Assembly: GCA_020052095.1 (NCBI GenBank)
Contig: JAGVPT010000236.1
Span: 1 to 45,958 of the forward strand
Origin: Bacteroidota bacterium
GTDB lineage: Bacteria > Bacteroidota > Ignavibacteria > UBA10030 > UBA8401
Direction: 5' to 3'
Length of the DNA stretch: 45,958 bases
Shown: piece after piece, positions 28,421 through 36,452 of the stretch
How positions within the stretch are numbered: the first letter of the stretch is position 1
Layout: every line of letters starts with the position of its first letter
Made by a program: the position numbers and the translations under genes
Notes under the pieces: model-generated
What the model was told of the DNA's origin: nothing
Seen by the model: the letters and a program-made list of their open reading frames with translations, nothing else
The model's database searches: none

Positions 28421-28806
28421 TTTGGCAGTGCCTCATTTTGAGTGGACTTCTCGGCTCTCTTCTTTCTCTGATGCCAGACTGTGTAAAAAGTACTGCCAAA
28501 AATTTTCAGTGGGATTTTTTTTCAACTGAGCCGCCTATTTCAATTGTATCCGTTTTCGAATTGTTCGTTTTGTGTAACCTTTTCCCCACCGTGCTCACAT
28601 TTGCCAAATTCTCCATCGGGGAAAACTACTTTTTGCACAGTCTGCGAGAAAGAAAGTAACATCTTCTGTCAGGTTTCGATGGGCTGACCAACGAGACCCT
28701 CTCTTTGTCCCAAGGAAAGTGAGACGATTCCCTTGATTTTAACGCGGTGATTCTCTATTGTTGGCAAAGGAAGTACGCCATCTCTCACTCATTATAAGGC
28801 TGAACA
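28421..28806. other. 386-bp spacer without a convincing gene; contains an inverted-repeat element
   Basis: No supported coding region on either strand. An 80-codon opening from TTG 28417 has no ribosome site and no recognisable domain. The main structure is the inverted repeat listed separately at 28475-28644. The remaining 160 bases before plsY presumably hold its promoter, but no consensus is clear. Confidence 0.5.
28475..28644. repeat. MITE-like 170-bp segment with 18-bp terminal inverted repeats
   Basis: CAGACTGTGTAAAAAGTA at 28475-28492 and TACTTTTTGCACAGTCTG at 28627-28644 are reverse complements at 17 of 18 positions. The interior is AT-rich and without a domain. This could be a small non-autonomous element or the footprint of a structured RNA. 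Confidence 0.45.
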
Positions 28807-29484
28807 ATGGTTAATCTAGCCATCGTTATTGTACTGAGTTATATTGTGGGTTCAATTCCGACGAGCATTATCGCGTCGAAACTCGCGCGGGGTTTTGACA
28901 TTCGCCATCACGGGAGCGGAAACGCTGGCGGTACGAACGTGCTTCGCGTGCTCGGGTGGAAGATTGGCTTAGCTGTGATCTTGTTCGACCTTTTTAAGGG
29001 GGTGGTTGCTACCATTATTGTCGCCCGTTTGTTTTGGGATCCATCGCTACCGTTTCAGAATCGAACACCCTTCGAAGACTTCACCATTGTGCAAATTATC
29101 TGCGGCATTGCTGCTATCCTTGGTCATATCTGGACCCTGTTTGCGGGCTTTAAGGGAGGCAAAGGAGTGGCGACGGGAGCAGGTATGCTGCTTGCGTTGG
29201 CGCCGGTTGAGTTCGGTGTTGCTGTTCTGATTTTTGCCGCTGTGTTTTCGAGTTCCCGTTATGTTTCCCTCGGCTCGATTGCGGGCGCCGTTGCGTTCCC
29301 GATCACAATGTTCTTCCGTGAAAATGTTTTCAATGTCGACATTCAGGGTTATCACACTCTCATCTTTTTCGCGATCGGGACATCTCTTCTTCTTATCTAC
29401 TCACATCGGGAAAATATTAAACGGCTAATCCAGGGGACTGAGAGTAAGCTCACGAGTTTTCGAGGATCTTCCTCCCAAAAGTAG
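28807..29484 (+). CDS. plsY: Acyl-phosphate:glycerol-3-phosphate acyltransferase
   Basis: This is an integral membrane enzyme that acylates glycerol-3-phosphate at position 1 in phospholipid synthesis. The 225-residue protein has about five to seven hydrophobic segments and the three PlsY motifs: GSIPTS, HGSGNAGGTNVLR (phosphate-binding) and GFKGGKGVATGAG. It is followed 42 bp later by gpsA, which makes its substrate, a functionally sensible pair. Confidence 0.95.
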   Translation: MVNLAIVIVLSYIVGSIPTSIIASKLARGFDIRHHGSGNAGGTNVLRVLGWKIGLAVILFDLFKGVVATIIVARLFWDPSLPFQNRTPFEDFTIVQIICGIAAILGHIWTLFAGFKGGKGVATGAGMLLALAPVEFGVAVLIFAAVFSSSRYVSLGSIAGAVAFPITMFFRENVFNVDIQGYHTLIFFAIGTSLLLIYSHRENIKRLIQGTESKLTSFRGSSSQK

Positions 29485-29526
29485 CACGTTGTTCAGTCGA
29501 CCATTCCTCTATTAAGAAGGTTCGCC

Positions 29527-30528
29527 ATGCGTATCGCCGTACTAGGAGCCGGGAGCTGGGGAACAACTCTTGCGATCGTCCTCTCAGAGAACAAGCACGA
29601 CGTTTCGTTGTGGACGTACCGCCCAGAGCAGGCGGCGATGATGAAGGAGACACTTGAAAATCCTGCATTCCTTCCCGGCATTAAGATCCCGCAGCAAATT
29701 TGTATTCTCACCGACATTGAGGAAGCCGCGTACAAGAAGGATATGATTGTCTCTGCGGTGCCCTCCCAGTTTCTTCGTTCTGTGATTCAGCAAATTGCCC
29801 ATCACGAATTATCGGAGACGATTATCGTCAACGTCGCAAAGGGAATTGAAAATCATTCCCTCATGACAATGTCCGAAGTGATGTTGGATGTGCTCGAGCA
29901 CGAGAAACGGGCGAATCTTGCGATTCTCTCCGGGCCAAGTCATGCCGAAGAAGTCAGCCGACGGATGCCCACTGCAGTCGTGTCTGCCTCCTTTAATTTG
30001 AAAACATCGAAGATGGTAGCCTCGGCCTTCGGGACGCCGTACTTCCGCGTCTACGTGAACGATGATATTCGCGGCGTCGAACTCGGCGGTGCGCTGAAAA
30101 ATGTTATCGCCATCGGTGCGGGGGTCGTCGATGGCGCGGGATTCGGTGACAACACGAAGGCAGCGATCATCACCCGGGGCATCGCAGAGATGACGCGCCT
30201 TGGAGTTAAGATGGGTGCCCTGCCGCGGACATTCGCCGGGCTCTCCGGTGTGGGCGATCTGATCGTGACGTGTATGAGCAAACACAGCCGAAACCGGTAC
30301 GTCGGACAAGAAGTCGGCAAAGGACGGAAATTGAACGACGTGTTGAAGGAGATGGTGATGGTCGCGGAAGGTGTCGCGACGTGTCAATCGTCGGTCGATC
30401 TTGCAAAAAAACATCACATCGAGATGGCGATCTTTACCGAAGTACACAAAATTCTGTTCGAAGGGAAAAACGCTCATCAAGCCACAGAGGATTTGATGTC
30501 GCGGGAGGTGAAGGGGGAAACATCGTAA
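29527..30528 (+). CDS. gpsA: Glycerol-3-phosphate dehydrogenase [NAD(P)+]
   Basis: It reduces dihydroxyacetone phosphate to glycerol-3-phosphate for phospholipid synthesis. The 333-residue protein starts with the dinucleotide site VLGAGSWGTTLA. LSGPSHAEE, the active-site GGALKNVIAIGAG lysine region and GLSGVGDLIVTC follow. AAGAAGG lies about six bases before the ATG. With plsY it forms a two-gene unit. Confidence 0.96.
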   Translation: MRIAVLGAGSWGTTLAIVLSENKHDVSLWTYRPEQAAMMKETLENPAFLPGIKIPQQICILTDIEEAAYKKDMIVSAVPSQFLRSVIQQIAHHELSETIIVNVAKGIENHSLMTMSEVMLDVLEHEKRANLAILSGPSHAEEVSRRMPTAVVSASFNLKTSKMVASAFGTPYFRVYVNDDIRGVELGGALKNVIAIGAGVVDGAGFGDNTKAAIITRGIAEMTRLGVKMGALPRTFAGLSGVGDLIVTCMSKHSRNRYVGQEVGKGRKLNDVLKEMVMVAEGVATCQSSVDLAKKHHIEMAIFTEVHKILFEGKNAHQATEDLMSREVKGETS

Positions 30529-30584
30529 GCGCAACATCATCGATCAGTTTTTGTAATCCTCTCCACAATTTCGGAATCACTTCC

Positions 30585-32237
30585 ATGAAACTCCTCATAG
30601 TATTGCTTCTCTGCGCCTTATCAACCGCGATCGCCCAACTGCAGGCCGATATCGCATTCACGAACGGAAAGATCTGGACCGTCGATTCCTCAAAGCCGGA
30701 AGCCGAAGCGGTTGCCGTCTTCCAGGAAAAAATCGTTGCGGTCGGTGCGACAAAAGATATCATGAAATTCTGCGGCAGCGCGACGAAACTCGTCGATCTG
30801 AAGGGAAAACGCATGCTCCCCGGTTTCATCGACAATCATACCCACTTCATGAGCGGTGGGTTCCAATTACAAAGTGTCGACCTTCGATACACAAAGAACG
30901 AAGAAGAGTTTGCTACGATCATCAAGAAGCGGGCGGAAGAGCGTCCGGGAAAGTGGATTACCGGCGGCGATTGGGATCATGACAATTGGAAGAGCGCAAA
31001 CCTTCCCACAAAAGAAATGATCGACAAATACACAACGACGACTCCGGTGTTTGTCAATAGATACGACGGTCATATGGCCCTTGCAAACAGCTATGTGTTG
31101 AAGCTTGCCGGCATCACAAAGAACTCAACCGATCCCCCCGGAGGGACGATCGTGAAAGACCCAAAAACGGGGGAACCGACCGGGATTCTCAAAGATGAAG
31201 CAATGAGCGCCGCGTACCGTTTGATACCGGATGCCTCCGATGAAGACATGGTTGTCGCCGCAAAACTTGCACTTGCAGAAGCGAGAAAGCACGGCGTTAC
31301 AAGTATTCAGGATAATTCCTCCTCCGCCGACGTGAAGACGTATCGAATGCTGAAGGACGCAGGCGAATTGACGGCGCGGTTTCATTGCAGGCTCCCGATT
31401 TCCGAATGGCAGCACCTGGCAGCGAACGGAATTCGGGTTCCTTTCGGCGATGAGATGATTCGTCTCGGTTCGTTGAAAGCATTCGCGGACGGGTCACTTG
31501 GTTCTTCGACTGCGTTATTCTTCCAGCCTTTTACGTCCGACCCTACAACGCACGGGCTGGCGAGTGACATTTTGTTGGACGGACGTCTTGAAAAATGGGC
31601 GATGGCCGCCGACAATGCAAAGCTCCAGCTTTCCATCCACGCCATCGGCGACAGCGCAAATAGCCTGATGCTGGATCTATTTGAACGGATTGTCAAAGCG
31701 AATCCGAAATGGGACAGACGATTCAGAATTGAACATGCACAGCATATCGCTCCGAAGGATTTTGTCCGTTTTGCGAAGCTCGGCGTCATTGCATCTGTTC
31801 AGCCATATCATGCGATCGACGACGGACGGTGGGCGGAGAAGCGGATCGGTCATGAGCGATGCAAAACGACATACCCGTTCAGGACTTTTCTGGACAATGG
31901 AGTGAAGATGGGCTTCGGGAGCGATTGGACCGTTGCACCGATTAATCCGTTGCTTGGCATCTACGCCGCAGTCACGCGCCGCACAACCGACGGAGCGAAT
32001 CCGAACGGATGGTTCCCGGAACAAAAAATCTCGGTGAAAGAGGCGATAGAATGCTACACAATCAACAACGCATATGCTGTATTCGAAGAAAATGAAAAAG
32101 GGAGCGTAACGGTGGGCAAACTCGCCGACTTCGTCGTGCTCGGTGAAGATATCCTAACGATCGATCCTATTAAGATAGAAAACGTTAAAGTGGAAATGAC
32201 GGTCGTTGGCGGTGCGATTGTGTACGGGGCAAAGTAA
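30585..32237 (+). CDS. Secreted amidohydrolase (YtcJ-like, amidohydrolase 3 family)
   Basis: This 550-residue metal-dependent hydrolase has a cleavable signal peptide (residues 1-18), so it is probably periplasmic. The metal-binding HTH (H85, H87) lies in LPGFIDNHTHF. IHAIGDSAN, RIEHAQHI and the Asp of GFGSDWTVAP give the remaining ligands and acid/base. The substrate cannot be predicted; family members act on amides and cyclic ureides. I chose ATG 30585, which gives a clean signal peptide; the frame is open far upstream into gpsA. It ends at a terminator, convergent with tonB. Confidence 0.85.
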   Translation: MKLLIVLLLCALSTAIAQLQADIAFTNGKIWTVDSSKPEAEAVAVFQEKIVAVGATKDIMKFCGSATKLVDLKGKRMLPGFIDNHTHFMSGGFQLQSVDLRYTKNEEEFATIIKKRAEERPGKWITGGDWDHDNWKSANLPTKEMIDKYTTTTPVFVNRYDGHMALANSYVLKLAGITKNSTDPPGGTIVKDPKTGEPTGILKDEAMSAAYRLIPDASDEDMVVAAKLALAEARKHGVTSIQDNSSSADVKTYRMLKDAGELTARFHCRLPISEWQHLAANGIRVPFGDEMIRLGSLKAFADGSLGSSTALFFQPFTSDPTTHGLASDILLDGRLEKWAMAADNAKLQLSIHAIGDSANSLMLDLFERIVKANPKWDRRFRIEHAQHIAPKDFVRFAKLGVIASVQPYHAIDDGRWAEKRIGHERCKTTYPFRTFLDNGVKMGFGSDWTVAPINPLLGIYAAVTRRTTDGANPNGWFPEQKISVKEAIECYTINNAYAVFEENEKGSVTVGKLADFVVLGEDILTIDPIKIENVKVEMTVVGGAIVYGAK

Positions 32238-32262
32238 CACGACCAGAGAACCGACTCGCGGA

Positions 32263-32293
32263 GCGCTGTCGCGACCTCACAGCGCGCCTTTTT
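32263..32293 (+). terminator. Terminator after the amidohydrolase gene
   Basis: A 7-bp stem (GCGCTGT 32263-32269 with ACAGCGC 32279-32285) with a nine-base loop is followed by GCC and a T5 run. It lies between convergent genes. Confidence 0.6.
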
Positions 32294-32307
32294 CTCCTTC
32301 GAAAGCA

Positions 32308-33018
32308 TCAGCGACCTTCGTGAAGCTTAAACCTAAAGGGGATTGAAACCCACACGGCAACCGGGCCATTGTTCATCACTGCCGGGGTGAACACCCAATG
32401 CATCGCCGCGTCGAGTGCCGATTGATCGAACAGATCCGAATTGGATTTGAGTATTTCGGCTTTTTTCGCTTTTCCTTCTTTTGTTACCCAAATCCGAACC
32501 CACACCGTTCCTTCAATTCCCGCCCGCCGCGCAACCTCAGGATACGTTGGCGCCGGGGATACTACCGGAACGGGAAACTTTTCGACGGGCTTGAAAATAT
32601 CCGATGGAGTCTCTTCTTCAATTGTTCCGGGCACGACGATCATGCCGCCATCTCCCATCGTACTGTCACCAATGATAGAAGGTTGATCCAACTCCGTTTG
32701 CGCCGCGATGGTTACTTCAGGACTAATTTCAGCGTCCGGTATCGGAACGGGGATACCTGCCGACGGCCGCGCGGCGATTGAAACCTTAGGAACGGTCTGA
32801 AATTTGTTGATAGACGGCGGCTGACTCAGAATGACGTCGCGGTATCTATGGATAAGAATTGTCCGATCTTCTTCATCTGTCAGCGACGCAACAACATAAT
32901 AGCTCCCGATAACAGCGACGTGAATCAATCCTGCGATTACCAGGGCGCGGAGCGCAAATTTCGGATACGTGGTCCTCAACTCGAATGCACCGTACTTCAA
33001 AGCGGCTTGTTGAGTCAT
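32308..33018 (-). CDS. TonB-family energy-transducing protein
   Basis: The 236-residue protein has a short cytoplasmic tail and one membrane span (about residues 24-46, LVIAGLIHVAVIGSYYVVASL region). A proline-containing periplasmic linker follows. The C-terminal TonB fold (about 150-236) includes YPEVARRAGIEGTV and ALDAAMHWVFTPAV. It would couple the proton-motive force to outer-membrane transport; no ExbB/ExbD or TonB-dependent receptor is nearby. GGAGGG lies seven bases before the ATG. It is downstream of the VWA gene on the same strand, perhaps co-transcribed. Confidence 0.85.
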   Translation of the reverse strand: MTQQAALKYGAFELRTTYPKFALRALVIAGLIHVAVIGSYYVVASLTDEEDRTILIHRYRDVILSQPPSINKFQTVPKVSIAARPSAGIPVPIPDAEISPEVTIAAQTELDQPSIIGDSTMGDGGMIVVPGTIEEETPSDIFKPVEKFPVPVVSPAPTYPEVARRAGIEGTVWVRIWVTKEGKAKKAEILKSNSDLFDQSALDAAMHWVFTPAVMNNGPVAVWVSIPFRFKLHEGR

Positions 33019-33103
33019 GGTAAAACCCTCCTTGTAATTACGATTTGATGATCCTTAAACAGAATGAAGAGGGGCCCTGTCGAGCTTCAGAGTCACCGGG
33101 ACT

Positions 33104-33147
33104 CAGAGGGGCAAATCCCCTCTGCGTCTCGGCGTCTCTGCGGTGAA
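33104..33147. repeat. Small hairpin plus a copy of the ACCGCAGAGACGC dispersed repeat
   Basis: CAGAGGGG 33104-33111 pairs with CCCCTCTG 33117-33124 around a five-base loop. The right arm runs into the reverse-complement copy (CTCTGCGTCTCGGCGTCTCT...) of the repeat family seen at 4610 and 43051. It fills the spacer between the VWA gene and tonB. Confidence 0.5.
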
Positions 33148-33171
33148 CAAATTCGCGATGCATACTATCGC

Positions 33172-34521
33172 CTATTTGCTTTTCTGTGTTTGGTAATTAT
33201 CATATTGAATTGATTTCTTCGCCTTGCGCGCATCGCTTGCGCTGTCCTTCAGAATACTCTTATACGATTCCATCTTGAGCAATTGGGAACGGATTGCTGC
33301 GCCGCCCGCTCCGGCCTGACTTGCTGCGGGTGAAGCACCGAGCGACATTGCGGCCTCCCCCAAAGCCTTCTGAGCTTCTTCTGGATTGCCATCGTCCAAT
33401 GCCTTCATCGCTTGGTCAACATGCCGCGTCGACAGAGCAACGTCTGCTTTTCCCTGCGTTTCCATGTCACGATTTTTTTCGATCTCGGCGACATCTTTCG
33501 AATAGCGAATGACCGTGCTGAATGATGGAAATGCGTCAGTCCAATCTCTGCTTTCAAATCGCAGCACGCCGGTCGCCACGGTGAACGACTGCGACCCCTC
33601 CGGCACCGCAAGTTCGACCGTCACCTCGCGACGATCGTTCGAATAGAGATCTCCTATTGGAATGATATAACGAATACTTTCTGCCCGATACTCGCATCCG
33701 ATGATGTCATTGATACGCACTTGGTTCCCGAGCGTCAATTCAATCGAAGCATTCTGCGCGACGACGGACGAAAGCATGTTGAATTCCTTCCGCACAATCG
33801 AAGCCAGACTCGCTGGACGTTCGATGAAATAGTAATTTCCCCCGCCGTTTTCCGACAATCCGACCATAAGGTTCTCATTGTAGTCGAGTCCAACGCCCAT
33901 CGTCGTCAGTGAAATTGATTTTGCCCTGTACCGCCGCGCGATCCGATTCAACTCGTGCGCGTCGGTAATTCCCTGATTCGCCAATCCATCCGAGAGAAGA
34001 ATCACTCGGTTCACATATTCCCTGCCGACGTTTCGTTCCACTTGGCGAAATCCCTCCATCATTCCTCCCCCCAGGTTGGTGGAACCGCGGGGATAGATTC
34101 CGTGAACAATTTTTTTCAGGTCATTTTTATTACCTACACGGTATGCTTCGCGGAGGACATTAATGATGTCATCATAGATCACGATTGAGACCATATCCTC
34201 GCTCGTGAGTTGATCGATCAGTGAATAGAGCGCCTTCTTGGCATATTCCATTTTCCCCTGGTCTGCCATCGACCCGCTCCGATCCAGCACAATAGAGAGG
34301 TTCATCGGCCTTCGCTGAGGTGTGAGGGCGTCAGATGTGACAATAGAGAGGAGAAGAAAGGCTGTGCCCCCGCGATACGAAATTGTTGGACAATTGAGAC
34401 GTCCGTCCAACGTAATGCCTTGACGCGGAATACTGCACGACTCCGCGGCAATTGCCAGTGATACGGCAGGAACCAACGTTGCGCAGAGCACCTGCGCCAA
34501 AAATGCAAGAATGGTTTTCAT
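33172..34521 (-). CDS. Secreted von Willebrand factor A domain protein
   Basis: This 449-residue protein has a signal peptide (about residues 1-26) and a VWA domain (about 72-260). The metal-ion-dependent adhesion site is complete: D80-R-S82-G-S84, with a Thr in GSTNLGGGM and an Asp in LLSDGLANQG. A beta-rich region follows, then a C-terminal Ala/Lys-rich, helical stretch. I chose ATG 34521, which has AAAGGAGG eight bases upstream; an opening from 34578 would bury the signal peptide. It is transcribed divergently from the ECF sigma gene, so both may share regulation. Its partner is unknown. Confidence 0.8.
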   Translation of the reverse strand: MKTILAFLAQVLCATLVPAVSLAIAAESCSIPRQGITLDGRLNCPTISYRGGTAFLLLSIVTSDALTPQRRPMNLSIVLDRSGSMADQGKMEYAKKALYSLIDQLTSEDMVSIVIYDDIINVLREAYRVGNKNDLKKIVHGIYPRGSTNLGGGMMEGFRQVERNVGREYVNRVILLSDGLANQGITDAHELNRIARRYRAKSISLTTMGVGLDYNENLMVGLSENGGGNYYFIERPASLASIVRKEFNMLSSVVAQNASIELTLGNQVRINDIIGCEYRAESIRYIIPIGDLYSNDRREVTVELAVPEGSQSFTVATGVLRFESRDWTDAFPSFSTVIRYSKDVAEIEKNRDMETQGKADVALSTRHVDQAMKALDDGNPEEAQKALGEAAMSLGASPAASQAGAGGAAIRSQLLKMESYKSILKDSASDARKAKKSIQYDNYQTQKSK

Positions 34522-34619
34522 ACGAATATCCTCCTTTGTGGATTGAATAATGTGTTGGTTATTTGTAATTTCCTTCATTCACCTGTTGACCCTTAATATC
34601 ATTAACTGACGAAAGGTAA

Positions 34620-35183
34620 ATGGCTTCGACCTTCCATTTTCTTCATAGCGATGCCAGGATTCTTGACCTTATGCGGCGGGGCGATGAGGAAGCGTTAGTG
34701 ATATTATTTGATGCAAACCGTAGAGCGGTAACGTCGTATGTGAGGAACAACAGCGGAACGACGGACGATGCAGAAGATATGCTGCAGGAAGCGTTGATTG
34801 TCTTGTGGGAAAAGGTCCGTTCCGGGAATTTCCACTACGATGCAAAATTGAGCACATTTATTGTAGCGGTCGTGAAAAACCTCTGGCTCCGCCGTCTTGC
34901 CCGTCAGAGGAAGGAGTCTCCGGGTCCACTGGAGTTTGATAGAAGAGCAACCACCGATCCTTCCCCGCTTGACGATTTGATCGAGAGCGATCGGGCAAAA
35001 CAGGTGCGCGACGCGTTGGAAAAACTGGGCGATCCGTGCAGAAAATTGCTGCTGTTGTTTTATTGGGATGAATATTCGCTTGAAGAAATTGCTACGGCGA
35101 TGGGTTTTGCCAATGCGGAAACGGTGAAGTCGAAGAAGTACCAATGTAAAAAAGCGCTTGAACAGTATCTGACGAAAGAATGA
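34620..35183 (+). CDS. ECF-type RNA polymerase sigma factor
   Basis: This 187-residue sigma-70 family factor has only regions 2 and 4. Region 2 includes DDAEDMLQEALIVLWEKV, and region 4 has the helix-turn-helix YSLEEIATAMGFANAETVKSK. The C-terminal KKYQCKKALEQYL is typical of Bacteroidota-type ECF factors. GAAAGG precedes the ATG. A probable membrane anti-sigma factor follows 187 bp downstream, and a VWA gene is divergent 98 bp upstream, so this is likely a self-contained envelope-response unit. Confidence 0.88.
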   Translation: MASTFHFLHSDARILDLMRRGDEEALVILFDANRRAVTSYVRNNSGTTDDAEDMLQEALIVLWEKVRSGNFHYDAKLSTFIVAVVKNLWLRRLARQRKESPGPLEFDRRATTDPSPLDDLIESDRAKQVRDALEKLGDPCRKLLLLFYWDEYSLEEIATAMGFANAETVKSKKYQCKKALEQYLTKE

Positions 35184-35370
35184 GTGTGAACAAGCGCCAC
35201 CGGAAACAAATAGTCTTGCATTTGCACGGAATTGTTCATCCTGGGCAACCGGAACGCGTCTGCGCCGACCCAAAGGGTTCCTTCGGAAAGGCGCATGAGC
35301 CTATGGCTCAAAAGGATTGAGATGAAGTTGAAGGTACAATATTAATTTTCGAGAGTAGCGCTGGATAGTA

Positions 35371-36402
35371 ATGGATAATCAGGAAAACATACACTGGATC
35401 GATGACCCGGAATTGCTGGCGCGGTACGCTTTAGGTCATATAGAAGACGCCCATCGCCGATTGCTGGATGATCATCTCGCTGTATGCGATGCATGCCGGA
35501 ACGCCGTACGAAGGGAAACGGATCTCGCGTCCGGTATCCGTTTGGCAGGACGACAGCATCTCAGGGAGCGTTTGCGTGAACGCTTAAAAGCGGCAGAGCC
35601 GAATTTCCTACGACGATATCAATTTGCAAGTCTCGCTGCGGCGATTATCGTGATCTCCATCGGAATCGGGTTCTTCCGCTTCTATTTTGGCTCGTTTGAG
35701 TGGCCATCCAAGTTCTCGTCGAGAAAATATGTGCTGAGACAAAGCCCTCCCGATTCAAGCAAATCCACCGAAGAAATCGCCGACGCGAGCAAACCCGAAC
35801 CTGAAATGAAGTCCGGGAGTCAAGAGCCCTCTGCACTGTCCGACAATCTGGCTGCACGTGGCGCGGGAGGAAATCTGGAATCCGGATTGAGTGAAACAAA
35901 GAGCGTTGAGACCGCTTCCCCGCCTGAAGAACACGCGAGAGCAATTTGGCTACTCGGTACGATCACCGTGATCCGCGACGTACGAGGAGACGCCGGAATA
36001 AACCAGGCACTGTCGCCGGCGAGAACTGAGAAGAGTGCGAAGGAGAAATCGGATACGAAACACTATGCGGAGCGAACTCGCACGTTGACGATTCGAAAAG
36101 GCAGCACTTCGCAGTTGATCACTTTGTCCGAGCGTCCCGCGAGTTCGCTTCCTGAATCGCGGCTTTCGAGATACGATGCTGCGCGTTCCGTTCAGACACT
36201 CATTGAGCACACTCCAGCGGGATTGAGCATAACCATGTACCGTGATGTGCCTGCGGTGACGTCACATATTCGCGATGCGACGATCGAGCCGGTCACGGAC
36301 GATTCACTTGTCGTGACAATGGGGAACGAACGCATTGCGTACCGAATTCCTGGCGGATGGGCATCATCACCATCATCAAAGACGGACAATGAACGGCGTT
36401 AG
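35371..36402 (+). CDS. Probable zinc-type membrane anti-sigma factor
   Basis: The N-terminal ZAS-like segment has H35-x3-C39-x2-C42 within DDHLAVCDACRNAV. One membrane span lies at about 84-107. The 236-residue periplasmic part is Ser/Glu/Arg-rich and has no domain I recognise. This layout (cytoplasmic zinc finger, one span, sensor) is that of anti-sigma factors holding an ECF sigma at the membrane. The sigma gene just upstream is the obvious target. Ribosome site is weak; the spacer 35184-35370 shows no gene. Confidence 0.72.
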   Translation: MDNQENIHWIDDPELLARYALGHIEDAHRRLLDDHLAVCDACRNAVRRETDLASGIRLAGRQHLRERLRERLKAAEPNFLRRYQFASLAAAIIVISIGIGFFRFYFGSFEWPSKFSSRKYVLRQSPPDSSKSTEEIADASKPEPEMKSGSQEPSALSDNLAARGAGGNLESGLSETKSVETASPPEEHARAIWLLGTITVIRDVRGDAGINQALSPARTEKSAKEKSDTKHYAERTRTLTIRKGSTSQLITLSERPASSLPESRLSRYDAARSVQTLIEHTPAGLSITMYRDVPAVTSHIRDATIEPVTDDSLVVTMGNERIAYRIPGGWASSPSSKTDNERR

Positions 36403-36452
36403 TCATAGGAGAGCAATCTGACGTACTGCATGAAACTTCATTGGGGGAAACG

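Noticed and set aside
28417-28659. 80-codon opening after def (TTG start)
   Set aside because: No ribosome site, no recognisable domain, and it spans the left arm and most of the right arm of the inverted repeat; probably chance.
30270-30584. 105-residue N-terminal extension of the amidohydrolase overlapping gpsA
   Set aside because: The extension is an Arg/Ser-rich out-of-frame reading of gpsA; the internal ATG at 30585 gives a clear signal peptide.
34522-34578. Extended start of the VWA protein
   Set aside because: It would put 19 polar residues before the signal peptide; the ATG at 34521 has an AAAGGAGG site.
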